From NCBI GenBank assembly GCA_019648995.1, contig BLXT01003938.1:316842-354995 (forward strand): a stretch of DNA of 38,154 bases, written 5' to 3'. This DNA comes from Plakobranchus ocellatus (Eukaryota; Mollusca; Gastropoda; Plakobranchidae). Positions within the stretch are counted from its first letter, which is position 1; the number at the start of each line of letters is the position of its first letter. Positions 11,583-21,810 of this stretch are shown here, one piece after another. A model generated the notes under the pieces. The model had not been told where the DNA came from. It was given only the letters and a program-made list of their open reading frames with translations, and searched no databases. The position numbers were made by a program, and so were the translations under genes.

Positions 11583-13199
11583 CTTTTAAACTGAAGGGTT
11601 GTATTCTTCTTTAAAAAATATGTTCAATTAAGGAAACTACCAAACATTTAGTGCAAAAAATGAAATGCATGTAAATAAAATTATTGCATAAATTATATTG
11701 ACATAATATTATCCAGAAACTTCAAAGATTGTACATGTAGAAACTTTGGGTGTTAAAAATTTAGATTAACTAAAATCAAATTCGGATTATCAAAGCACTA
11801 ATATATAAAATATTCTATTCCTATGGCCATATTAATAATGACTTTGAGAAATTCACTCATCAGGTTAATTAATTTTACATGAAGATTATTTGTGGGTTTT
11901 AAGTAATGACTTTGGTCGATTCTTCACTTCAAATGAGCACTTTACCCATCTTGTAATTCTGATGAGCTGGGACCTCCCATTAGTGGTTCCCAAGCAACAA
12001 ACTCAAAAAAATTCCTGCTATCTTTTTTAATCAGAGACAGGTAAGAGCTGAATTTTTAGGCCTCATTTACACAAAAATATTAGAGTGAGAGGCAAAAATA
12101 CACATTTAGTTGAATCAGTAAGCCTTTTGCATGACATATTGCTATCGCAAGTTCTTGTAATACTCTTTTATGTCGCCACGTGTACCTACATGTAAATATA
12201 TCATGAATACCCGAGTCATTGCAATTTATAGATCTAGATAAGCACTGCCTGTAACTATGAGTTCTTTTAAAATAGACTGAAGGACTGAAATCCCTCTAAG
12301 TCTTGCCAAAAATTGAACAAAAGGTTTATTAATTTGAAAAAGGCAAGTGTTTTGGCCCTGAACTTCTTCCACTCTATGGGGGTCGGGCTACACCAAGGTC
12401 ATGACTCCTAGGTGTCCCTCGGCAAGCTTTTTTTTTCTTTGAGCCCCATTTTTGGGGGTTTTGAACCCACAACCTTTTCCTTTCTGAACTGTGGTGACTT
12501 TTTTTCAAACACTCTAATTCTGCCCAGAACAGTCTCGGTGGTTGGGGGAAACTAATTACTTGTAAAGTAACTTAACTGCTCATTCCAACCCAAAACCATC
12601 TAGAGCTATTTTCTGCAGTCTAAGCCAGTGCTTTAAAAGCTTTGGTTCTCTCTGGCCATTGACAGAGAGTTTGCTCAGCCAGAGGGTTGCAGGATGATGG
12701 TCCAACAAATCTTCTGGCGTAGACTCCTACAGGCAATATGTGGAATTTGATTCCACCTTTTCCAGCTCCTTGCTATGTCGTTGTATTTTGTCTTTTTTAT
12801 GTATTTGTCTATTTCATTCTAGTATCCTATGATGTGATGATTTGTCGAGTAGCACTTAATGAAATACAATATTAAGCCTCATTCCTTTGTCTTGGATGAC
12901 TTTAGAACGCTTATTCCACCCAAGGAGATTGGCTGAAAATTCCTAGTCACCCTTCAGAAACAGAGCATAGCTCTCAATTTGAATTCATTAAAAAATTTTG
13001 TATCAGAGTGAGAAAAAAACTTTTGATCTTAAAATGAAGAGATAAAAAGTTGTTGGATACGATATATTGGTATAGTTATTTGAATTGGTAAATTAGCAGG
13101 GTAGGTGACCCAAAGACATAATTTGCACGAAAAACTTTTTTTTTTATGAGAAAAAGACACAACATGACACCACAAAAGCCTTTAAAAGGAAATACTAAA
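11583..13199. other. AT-rich DNA, one GC-rich island
   Basis: Contains the SINE-like island at 12340-12500 and slightly GC-richer DNA to about 12960. No gene recognised. Confidence 0.55.
12340..12500 (-). repeat. GC-rich SINE-like segment (candidate)
   Basis: An island of higher GC in AT-rich DNA. On the minus strand GTGGGTTCAAAACCCCC (near 12470) resembles a pol III B box. No convincing A box at normal spacing was found, so the call is weak. Confidence 0.25.
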
Positions 13200-14288
13200 C
13201 AGATTGCCAGAATATGTTGAGGATCTTTTTAAAGATGATAGGTGCAAAAAACCCAAAAAAAAAAAAAACATAGAAGGCCCAACTATCCTTAAAGAAGAGG
13301 TAGAAGCAGCAATGAAGAAAATGAAAAATGGAAAAGCCATGGGACCAGATAATACAGCAGTATAAATAATTAAAGCATTAGATAATTTAGGAATAGATCT
13401 GACAACAAAACTTCTTAATGCAATATACGATAGTGGTACAATTACAGAAGATCTTTGTAAATCTGTATTTATCGTACTGCCTAAAACACCTGGAGCAACA
13501 GAATGTGAACTTCATAGAACAATCAGGTTAATGAGTCATTTTGCAAAAATGCTGTTACCTGTTTTGATGCATAGAATGAGCAGGAGTATAAGACCATAAA
13601 TAACCCCAAAACAGTTTGGCTTTATGCCTGAAAAAGGGACTAGAAATGCATTATTCACTTTGTCAATGCTTATAGAAAGACGTATAGAAATGCAAAAAAA
13701 TCTCCACCTCTGTTTCATTGATTATTCTAAAGCTTTTGACAAAGTAAGACACGTACAGCTGTTTTGTATGCTAGAAAAATTAGACATTGATGGGAAATAT
13801 ACTGGGATCAGACTGCATCTGTAAGAATTGAAGGAGAATATAGTGATTTCAAACCCATCAAAAAAGGTGTGAGGCAAGGATGTGTAATGTCTCCTGATCT
13901 TTTTAACTTATATAGTGAAATAATCTTAAGGAATCTTGATGGTATTTCAGGCTTAAAAATAAATGGAGGTAACCTTGATAATCTCAGGTATGCAGATGAT
14001 ACAGTTTTAATAGCAGAATCTGGAAAGCAACTCCAAAAACTTCTGTAGAGCGAAAGAATGGGCATGTCTTTGAATGTAAAGAAAACGGTCATCTCAAAGA
14101 AATCCCTTAATCCCAGGTGCAATCTCGTTAGCAAAGGCAAAAAAATCAAACAAGTTACAAAATTCAAATATCTAGGTTACCTGATAACATCCGATGGTAG
14201 ATGCACAAGTGAAATAAGTAAAAAAATAGCCATGGCTAAAGATACATTCCAAAAAATGAAACCTATACTGGCAAATAGAAACATAAGT
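13200..14288 (+). mobile_element. RTE-clade LINE copy A, 5' part (reverse transcriptase)
   Basis: Translating in segments gives non-LTR RT blocks: ILKEEVEAAMKKMKNGKAMG, KSVFIVLPKTPGATECELHR, CFIDYSKAFDKVRH (motif A, catalytic Asp), GVRQGCVMSPDLFNLYSEII (motif B), LRYADDTVLIAES (motif C, YADD) and FKYLGYLITSDGR. The ITSDGR and RGRQR blocks are typical of RTE/BovB-type RT. Coding is broken by stops (for example after GPDNTAV and after SIRP), by a deletion between LDIDGK and YWDQT that shifts frame, and by a small deletion near 14045 next to a stop. There is no upstream APE endonuclease, so the copy is 5'-truncated; the exact left edge is uncertain. It continues at 16569 after the inserted transposon. 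Confidence 0.88.
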
Positions 14289-16564
14289 CACGGCGCACAA
14301 GACTTAGTCAACTTAGTTAGCGCTTCGCTGCACACGGCTGCGCTGACAATCCTTGCTAGCGGGCGTCGCAATTGAGGAATGTGAAATTTGATACCCCTAT
14401 TGTTCCATAGCGCTAAAAATGCACACATATCTCAAAATCACTTTTCTAATTGAAATACGTAAAAATAAAGTTCATATTTGAAATTGGTGTCCTTTTTTAC
14501 ATAGAACCTTCGCGTAAGCAACATTGTTTTTACTTTAATTTTAGAGATTATAAACTACTTTATTACAATAAAAATTCAAACTTGCTAGTTTTCATGCAAT
14601 TACGCTGGCATTGTTTCAAAACCTCCCATGGTAAATTATTAATTTCAGTGTCATTTGAAGGGGAGAAGTGTTGCGAGATTACATACCAAGGTTTCAAATC
14701 TTCCTCAATGATGAGTATCCAGTTAGAGCTGTCAGTTTAAGGTGTACATCACGAGGTGTAGTCTTTCTTTCAAAGTTCAATACACTAGTAGGCCTGCGCC
14801 TGTCCTATCACCGGTCACTGCACAGTCGAGTCCTTTTTGTTATGTTTACATTATATTCCACACTTTAGAAAAGACGAGGGCTAAAAATTTTGTTTATATA
14901 CATAATGTTCTACACAATATATAAAGTGAAGGTGGTCTTATTAAATGGGAGTTGCACCCTTTCCTCGCTGTTGTCGCAGCTTTACTTTACGTGTGTTTCG
15001 CAAAGCCGGGGACACAGCAAGAGGGTCTAATTTTTCAAGTCCTTCATTGATGCCCAAAGCTCTAGTTGTGATCTTTGAGATTGATTGGTGGCTCGCCTCA
15101 GCGCCCTGCTCTCCCAAGAGACCCACTCCAAAGCCAAACCGTTTAATATGCGGTATTACATGATGTTCAAGAATGTGTTGTTTGGGAATTAATTTTTGGG
15201 GAAAATGGATCCTGGACTGTTCCATGTATGTATCTATATAGCTTTGTAAAACTAGTAAGGAGTCCATTTTGATCGGCCTAGTGTGTGAGATCGATTTATG
15301 AATCTGAGCGAAAGCGTTGTTTAGGTTGTCAAATATAAGTTTTACTCGGTGTGCATCATCAATAATGAAGGCATCATTTGTGTGTTTTCTAGTTTGAAAC
15401 ACTATTTCTTCAGTCAGGCGTTCATAAACCTTTGCTGACACATACTTGTGGCAGTGGTTGTCAGTAAATGCACCCCTGTGACATGGTTGTGAAGTAACCT
15501 GGTGCTTTGTCAATATTTTGTTCAAAGAGAGAGCGATTGGACTGATATTCACCTCTAATTCTATGTAATTGATCGATTCAAGTTCTTGATCGACCTTCTC
15601 AAAATAGGTTCCAAACATGTCTTTTTCTGTTTCTGACTCAGCGAACGTAATGTGGTGCTCAAGGAGATCCAGCTAAGCTCTCAATTTTTCTACAGTGTCT
15701 CACATAGATACGGATGTTTGTAAGCTTGTTTTTCTTTTTTTTGTTAAGTTCAATTTCCCACAAATACGACACAGTTGGTCTAAAGCCAAACAGTGACTGT
15801 CACGAGTGTGTTCCATGCTGTCAAAATAATAACATTAGATAATCATTCCGATTTGAGTTATGTGTACAGCTTATTACGTAATACATGTATAAAAAAGTGA
15901 CGTTTTTAAACGTTTTTATTGCTTCGTTACAATTTAATTTTTTTCATTTTCTATATTTTACGGTTTTTCACGCAATAAAATATCTGAATACAATAAAATT
16001 TCTTAAACATAGTTTTTTGAGTAAGGCGTTATAATAAAGAAAACTTAACTAACACAAAGGATATCCAATTTCTCAGGTGATAATAATGAGGAAGATATGA
16101 AAACTTCATATATAAAAGATTAATCACTACTGATGCCCTCAATGAAAAAACGATTATTTTTCATCAGGCGGTTTTCATTTTAATGGCAATTAATGAGGCT
16201 TAATTAGGGTTAAAAATCCAAATCGAAGGTCTGTGATAAAACACGTCTAGAATAAGAATGGATGCACATAGAACGACGATGTTTGCGAGAAATGGTAGTT
16301 GGGATTATTGTTAACAATATTTAATTTTTTTTAGTTGCAAAGATGCAGCAGCAAAGTTGTGTTTTTTTAAACAAAATAGCAAAGTTAACCATCAAATTTA
16401 TTCATCACACACGGCAAGCGATACCTACACCAAGCGCACCCAAAAACCAGGCGTCGGGCCATTAACATTCCAGCGCCGGGGATTCCCCTATATCGGGTTT
16501 CGCGCGATGCCCGCTCAGGCCTACAAACTAAAGGTCTCGATAGTACCGATTTATGTGCGCCGTG
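14289..16564 (-). mobile_element. Chapaev/CMC-like DNA transposon, internally deleted, inserted in LINE copy A
   Basis: The 2,276-bp insert begins CACGGCGCACA and ends with its reverse complement TGTGCGCCGTG (11-bp perfect TIR, 14289-14299 and 16554-16564). It is flanked by AAGT on both sides (14285-14288, 16565-16568). LINE copy B reads straight through the site (ACATAAGTATGA at 32737), giving the empty allele. A 4-bp target duplication with CAC termini is what I recall for the Chapaev branch of CACTA-Mirage-Chapaev; Transib/RAG-type elements use 5 bp. The ends are GC-rich, with a shared subterminal word AGCGGGC[G/A]TCGC at 14358 and, inverted, at 16504. The strand given is that of its transposase remnant. 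Confidence 0.85.
14941..15816 (-). pseudogene. Transposase remnant (Chapaev-like), N- and C-terminal pieces
   Basis: From ATG at 15816 one reading frame runs to the stop at 14941, crossed by TGA at 15702-15700 and TAG at 15675-15673. The first piece has LCRICGK, a Cys-x2-Cys motif typical of the zinc-binding N-terminus of this transposase type. The second piece (225 aa from 15618) has HRGAFTDNHCHKYV, PKQHILEHHVIPHIKRFGFG and LLGEQGAEASHQSI, the C-terminal blocks I recall from large cnidarian and molluscan transposases. The Glu of GEQGAE is probably the last catalytic acidic residue. The expected middle (first two catalytic Asp regions) is absent, so the element is an internal-deletion derivative and cannot be autonomous. 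It ends in a basic tail, RQQRGKGATPI. Confidence 0.75.
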
Positions 16565-16568
16565 AAGT

Positions 16569-17064
16569 ATGACAACCAAAATAAAGGTAATTAAAACATA
16601 TGTATGGTCAGTACTCTTGTATGGTAGTGAATATTGGACAATAAACAAAGAAATAGAGAAAAAAACTAGAAGTGAATGTTGGACAATAAATAAAGAAATA
16701 GAGAAAAAAACTAGAAGCAGTAGAGATGTGGTTTATCAGAAGAATGATGAGGATATCATGGACAGAAAAAAAAATCAAATGAATTGGTTCTAAAAGAGAC
16801 TAATCTTGAGCGATCACTAATTAAAACCATTAGACAGACGCAACTACAGTTTTTAGGCCATATTTGCTGACATAAGGGTTTAGAACACTAAGCAATCACT
16901 GGAAAGATTGAAGGCAAACGCAGTAGAGGTTGACAGAGAATAACTTATATTGAGAATCTTAAGTCATGGGAAATAAGCAAGGGTAGCAATAACAACTTTA
17001 TACAGTTAACTGAGAAGAGGTATGAGTGGAGGCAATGTCCATTCCAGACAAGGTACATGATGAC
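16569..17064 (+). mobile_element. RTE-clade LINE copy A, 3' part
   Basis: Continues copy A directly after the inserted DNA transposon: TTKIKVIKTYVWSVLLYGSE, a Trp-rich WTINKEIE block, then KSNELVLKE-like and RTRGRQR-like stretches now in several frames. Compared with copy B it has a 45-bp tandem duplication (16627-16716), substitutions creating stops (for example TGA in place of CGA before CATAAGGG), and a deletion near 17033. It ends at GGTACATGATGAC, the short GAT-type 3' end also seen in copy B. Confidence 0.85.
16627..16716 (+). repeat. 45-bp tandem duplication inside LINE copy A
   Basis: Two adjacent 45-bp units start GTGAATATTGGAC (16627) and GTGAATGTTGGAC (16672), each encoding a SE[Y/C]WTINKEIEKKTR peptide. 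Copy B has a single unit, so the duplication is private to copy A. It is in frame (15 codons). Confidence 0.93.
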
Positions 17065-17569
17065 TGTTTTTCATGTTGTTGTTATACCAAGCTCTGCCAC
17101 TCTCAATGTTTAAAATTCATCCACTGAGTTGCCAATTGGTACAATTATTTTAGCTTCAGCAATTTTCGACTTTCATTTGAGTAGTATATGTTATAGTCAA
17201 CTTTTTCCACCAAGGACAAAAAACAAAAAACTGTCTTTAAACATGAATAAAAGATTCTGTTTGGGGTTTCAAAACTAGTTGTTAATAGTTTGATGCTTAA
17301 AAGTTCATAAACATGGAAGCAAATGAAGAGGACTTAATTTAAGTATAAATATACCCATTCCAAAACGGCAACTTATGTAATGACTTGCTAGCACTCTGAC
17401 TGTGTTAGATAGAAGATACATTTCGAGCATCTCAAACCCCTGAAACAGCCTTAAACTTCACTCTGTGAAATTTGCTATTATGAAAACTGGGTAGGATTAT
17501 CTTGATTTTGATCAAAGAAATTATATTTTTTAAGCTTAAAAAAAAAATTCACAAAGTGAATAAAGCAAC
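17065..17569. other. Unannotated DNA between LINE copy A and minisatellite
   Basis: No coding or repeat structure recognised. Confidence 0.55.
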
Positions 17570-17850
17570 TAATTTTTGTTCCTCAAAAATTTCATGCGAC
17601 GTCCAATTCATTAAAATACTGCAAATGAAATTTTCATTTATCAAAATATAATGCAACATCCAACTCATTAGGACTGCTTCAACTGAAATTTTGTCCTCAA
17701 AAATGTAATGCAACATCCAACTCACTAGCACTGCTGCAAATGAAATTTTTTTTCTCAAAAATATATGCAACATCCAACTCATTAGAACTGTTGCAACTGA
17801 CTTTTTTTTCCTCAAAAATGTTATGCAACCTCCAAATCATTAGGACTAGG
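17570..17850. repeat. 57-bp minisatellite, five copies
   Basis: The word ATGC[A/G]AC[A/G]TCCAA starts at 17594, 17651, 17708 and 17764, and a variant ATGCAACCTCCAA at 17823, so the period is 56-59 bp. Because 57 is a multiple of three, the minus strand reads as a repeated 19-residue peptide containing SWMLH. Copies differ by 10-20% and by T-run length. Confidence 0.93.
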
Positions 17851-18351
17851 AGAATAAAAAATTCAGTTAATTTTTCACACAAATAACTACTGTTTAACAA
17901 TGACTTAAGAAGTGGTGTTATTTCTACCCATGCAGAAGATTGGCCATTGTTTGACAAAATTATCTTAGGGTTGAAAAAATTATCTTAGGGTATTACATGT
18001 ATTTCAAAATCTTCAAAAAGTAAAATTACTAAATAGACTTGGGTTCAGCCTAGAATAATTTGTGAAATAGATCTAGCAATAAAAGATCTCTTTAAAAAAT
18101 CTCAGCCAATTAATCAATATGCTTGGGCTTTATATTAATTTGTTTGAGTGTGTATGTTTGTGTGTGTATTGGTAACTTTTTTTTTTTGCAATCATAGTTG
18201 GAAATGGTATGCACATTCATAATCTTGCACTCAACCAAGGTTCAATGTAATAAGCAGGAGTAGATTTTATTCCTGGACCATTAATAACTGCCACTATTAA
18301 TGAAAATCAAAGGGAAATAAGCAGCCCTTGCAAAGTTTGCCATTGTTTTAA
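17851..18351. other. Unannotated DNA before the assembly gap
   Basis: AT-rich. A short direct repeat AAAATTATCTTAGGGT near 17957-17990. Nothing coding seen. Confidence 0.55.
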
Positions 18352-18821
18352 NNNNNNNNNNNNNNNNNNNNNNNNNNNNNNNNNNNNNNNNNNNNNNNNN
18401 NNNNNNNNNNNNNNNNNNNNNNNNNNNNNNNNNNNNNNNNNNNNNNNNNNNNNNNNNNNNNNNNNNNNNNNNNNNNNNNNNNNNNNNNNNNNNNNNNNNN
18501 NNNNNNNNNNNNNNNNNNNNNNNNNNNNNNNNNNNNNNNNNNNNNNNNNNNNNNNNNNNNNNNNNNNNNNNNNNNNNNNNNNNNNNNNNNNNNNNNNNNN
18601 NNNNNNNNNNNNNNNNNNNNNNNNNNNNNNNNNNNNNNNNNNNNNNNNNNNNNNNNNNNNNNNNNNNNNNNNNNNNNNNNNNNNNNNNNNNNNNNNNNNN
18701 NNNNNNNNNNNNNNNNNNNNNNNNNNNNNNNNNNNNNNNNNNNNNNNNNNNNNNNNNNNNNNNNNNNNNNNNNNNNNNNNNNNNNNNNNNNNNNNNNNNN
18801 NNNNNNNNNNNNNNNNNNNNN
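18352..18821. other. Assembly gap (470 N)
   Basis: An unresolved run of N immediately followed by poly-T. It probably contains the HHAT 3'UTR end or a homopolymer-rich repeat. Two other single N positions lie in homopolymers at about 6052 and 10784. Confidence 0.99.
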
Positions 18822-18928
18822 TTTTTTTTTTTTTTTTATATGGTATACAAAATTTGAGTGGAATCTAAGCTGAATAAACATTTAACTGAGAAAAAAGTGA
18901 CAAAATTAACAAAAATATAATAAATTTC

Positions 18929-19210
18929 TTATAAATAGACTTTCACTCCACTTTTGCCCAAAAAATGATAAAACAATTCACAACAGTCAATCATAAAGGC
19001 TGACAAAATCGCTGCATAAATTCCAGTAGAATGTCTAATAAAAGCAGGCAGGAATGACAAGTCAACAAGGTCACTACAACATTGACTTCTCAGTATTGCC
19101 TTAATCATAAAACATTGCCAAAAAAGTATGTTGTTGGAAAACAAGGTGGTTGACAATAATCTATAGTTCATGAGTGTTTTGAAAAAAACCAAAAAACGAA
19201 GTATCAAGAT
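18929..19210 (-). CDS. HHAT: HHAT exon 7 (terminal coding exon)
   Basis: The acceptor AGCTTAGTTTTAG is in phase 0 and follows a 69-nt intron. The exon encodes residues 460-552 and ends with TAA at 18931-18929. From IEQ in exon 6 to the Ser-Asn in LLSTTLFSNN there are 41 residues, against 44 from VEN to SNL in human, which supports this junction. The last 40 residues are weakly conserved. A 3'UTR must run toward the gap at 18821; no AATAAA was seen before it. Confidence 0.78.
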   Translation of the reverse strand: MLILRFLVFFKTLMNYRLLSTTLFSNNILFWQCFMIKAILRSQCCSDLVDLSFLPAFIRHSTGIYAAILSAFMIDCCELFYHFLGKSGVKVYL

Positions 19211-21769
19211 CTAAAACTAAGCTCAAATGGCATGACATGATAATAAAATTAAAGCCAAAAGTATAAATATATTGCATACCAGTCTCTGACCAAGCCGTGA
19301 CCTCTCTGCAGCACCTCCAAGTTGTTCAATGCTGCAGACCAAGTAATTACCACAGCACCAGATAAACAAGTCCTTGGTCCCTCCATGCCAAAGATATATA
19401 AAGAGAAAAACCACTCCTGTGGTAGCCAGTTGAGCTATAAGACCATGTCTATATAGACAGAAGAAAAGACCTAGAAGATGATCGAAATTTTCATAGATAG
19501 TTTGTTTAAAGCTTAAGTCATTACATTATATCACAGTGAGTATGCATATAATTTCATATGCCTTGAGACCTAATGATCTTTTCAAAAACTTTTCACAGAC
19601 ACACATTCGCTCCTTCAAAATGATCGTTTCAAAGAATTATTATTAAGAATCCAAAATATTGCACTGAAAAATATACTGCATATCCCTCTTTCTAGTTTTT
19701 ACATTTGTAAAACTCACAGATAAAAGTTTCAGGCTGTTTTAACAGCTTAAAATGTTCAAAATGCATCAATTCATTTAGAGAATCTTGAGACATGCACGTA
19801 TGGATGGCACATGCAATCTCTCTCTCTCTCTCTCTCTCTCTGTTGCACACTACAAACGAGATGCATGGGCCAATAACAAATTTTTAATGGAAACAAGAAT
19901 TTAAGAAAAGTGTAATTGATTCGAAATCCCTTCCAGTAAAGATAAAAAAAGAAGGCACTAGCATATATAGCTTAACTTTATTTTCTTGTAAGAATCATAA
20001 CACTTCTTTAATGAACTTGATACTTGGTCTTCAACAATCAAAATAGCATCTCATTCAGTTCCAATAATTCAGGCCAACATAATGCAACAGCATATTGAAA
20101 CACACACAAAAACGAAATGGTTTATGCCAATATAGTTAAAATCAGCATCTATGCTTAAAATTTATGAAAGTTATGAAAGATGACAAAAACGTCAAAGCTG
20201 CATGCTGCAACATAACCTTCTTTCAATTACTCAAAGATGCAGTTCGCTTCATAAGGTTCCTGGGGATCTCCAGTGCCGACTGCAAATTTGTCGATAATTT
20301 TTTTTATTTTGACCTTGTTGTTTACATCTACACTATATATTAACTGTGTACTTTGAATTTTATGTTATCCACGAGTACCTAGATCTAAACTAGCAAGAAT
20401 TCATTACTTAAATCATACTTTCATTTGGAGCTCTCTGTCTCTATTATTAGGAGAGAAAATATTCTACTTTGCTCAATTTATTTAAATCTAAATATTAATC
20501 CATAACTTTTTTCTGTCCTTCTTGAAATGTGTGTTATACACAGTGTTCAATTGCCTAGTTTGAGTCAAATTTTTGCCTTGTATTCAAAAATGGAATAGTG
20601 AGCTTTTGATATTGATATTAATGTGTGAATTTAATTATGTATTATGAACGGCCAAATTAAAAGGACTTTGTGCCTATTTTGTAACTGTTTTAAAATAACA
20701 GTCAATTAATCAATCAATCTCTCTCTCTTCTGAATCACAATGTAGCGGTTTAACTAGCCTGCCTTTTTCGTAGAATGGGTTATTCAGCAACTAGTTTCAT
20801 ATGAATATGTCTCACATGTTTCTATAATATGAAAGACTGTTTTTGTTATGTTAAGCTAAAATTGAATATATATATTTTTATACCTACACTTTTCTATCAA
20901 AAGAAGAAAACTAAACATTTTTAACATTAAACCCTTAGACAGAATTTTACTGTAAGAATGACTTTTAGTCAGGAATTCAAGCGACAGTGATCTAACTGAG
21001 CTATATTCTGTTACAAGCTTGAAATTGATTCATTTTTTATGAACATAGAGAATAAAAATGATCAGGGACTGGAACCTACATCATTCACTGTGACTGCTGT
21101 GAGCAAAGTAAATAATGGGTGGACTCCAGAGTATTTCAATCATTAAAATTTTCTATACAAATATTTGTGAAAGAAAAAACTTATTAGTCCTATGTTTAGT
21201 TCAAAAAGTCCTTTAGAAGGCTTGATCAATACAAAAGTCCATAGGAGTTTGGTGGACTGCTTGATTGAAGGACTGAGACGCCTGTTTTTGCTCTAATGAC
21301 ATATCTCACAATCAATGTGAGTAATTTGAATGTTTGATATAAATTTTTTTTCAAAAAACAAAACAAAAAAAAAATGAATTTGAAAGTTTTTTCCCCTACA
21401 GGTTAAACAATCCATACCTTAGCTCTGAAGTAGCGCAGCCCCATACAGCTTTTATCACTATAAAGCTTGCAGAAAGAAATTTTAGGCTTTTTTCTATAGA
21501 AATGCTCAAAATGCAACTTCTATCTCATTAAAATTGGTAACAAGACACACAATCCTCCCCTCTTGTTGGCTGTTTTTTTGTATCCTTTTTTTTTCTTGTT
21601 TTTTTGCTGTTTCTGCTGTATTTTTATGTTTGAATAGCTTTTCTCAAGTTCATAACATTATTCAACATGTCATGAAACAAATTATTATTATTCAATATTC
21701 TGATTGGCTATTTAGGTTTTTTCCAACCCTTCCAAGAAGAAAAAATGACTAGCCAATGACAATAATAAG

Positions 21770-21810
<41 letters not shown>

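Noticed and set aside
16385-16648. Minus-strand frame spanning the transposon-LINE junction
   Set aside because: Crosses two unrelated elements, so it is a chance open frame.
18348-18881. Open frame across the N run
   Set aside because: Assembly gap, not sequence.
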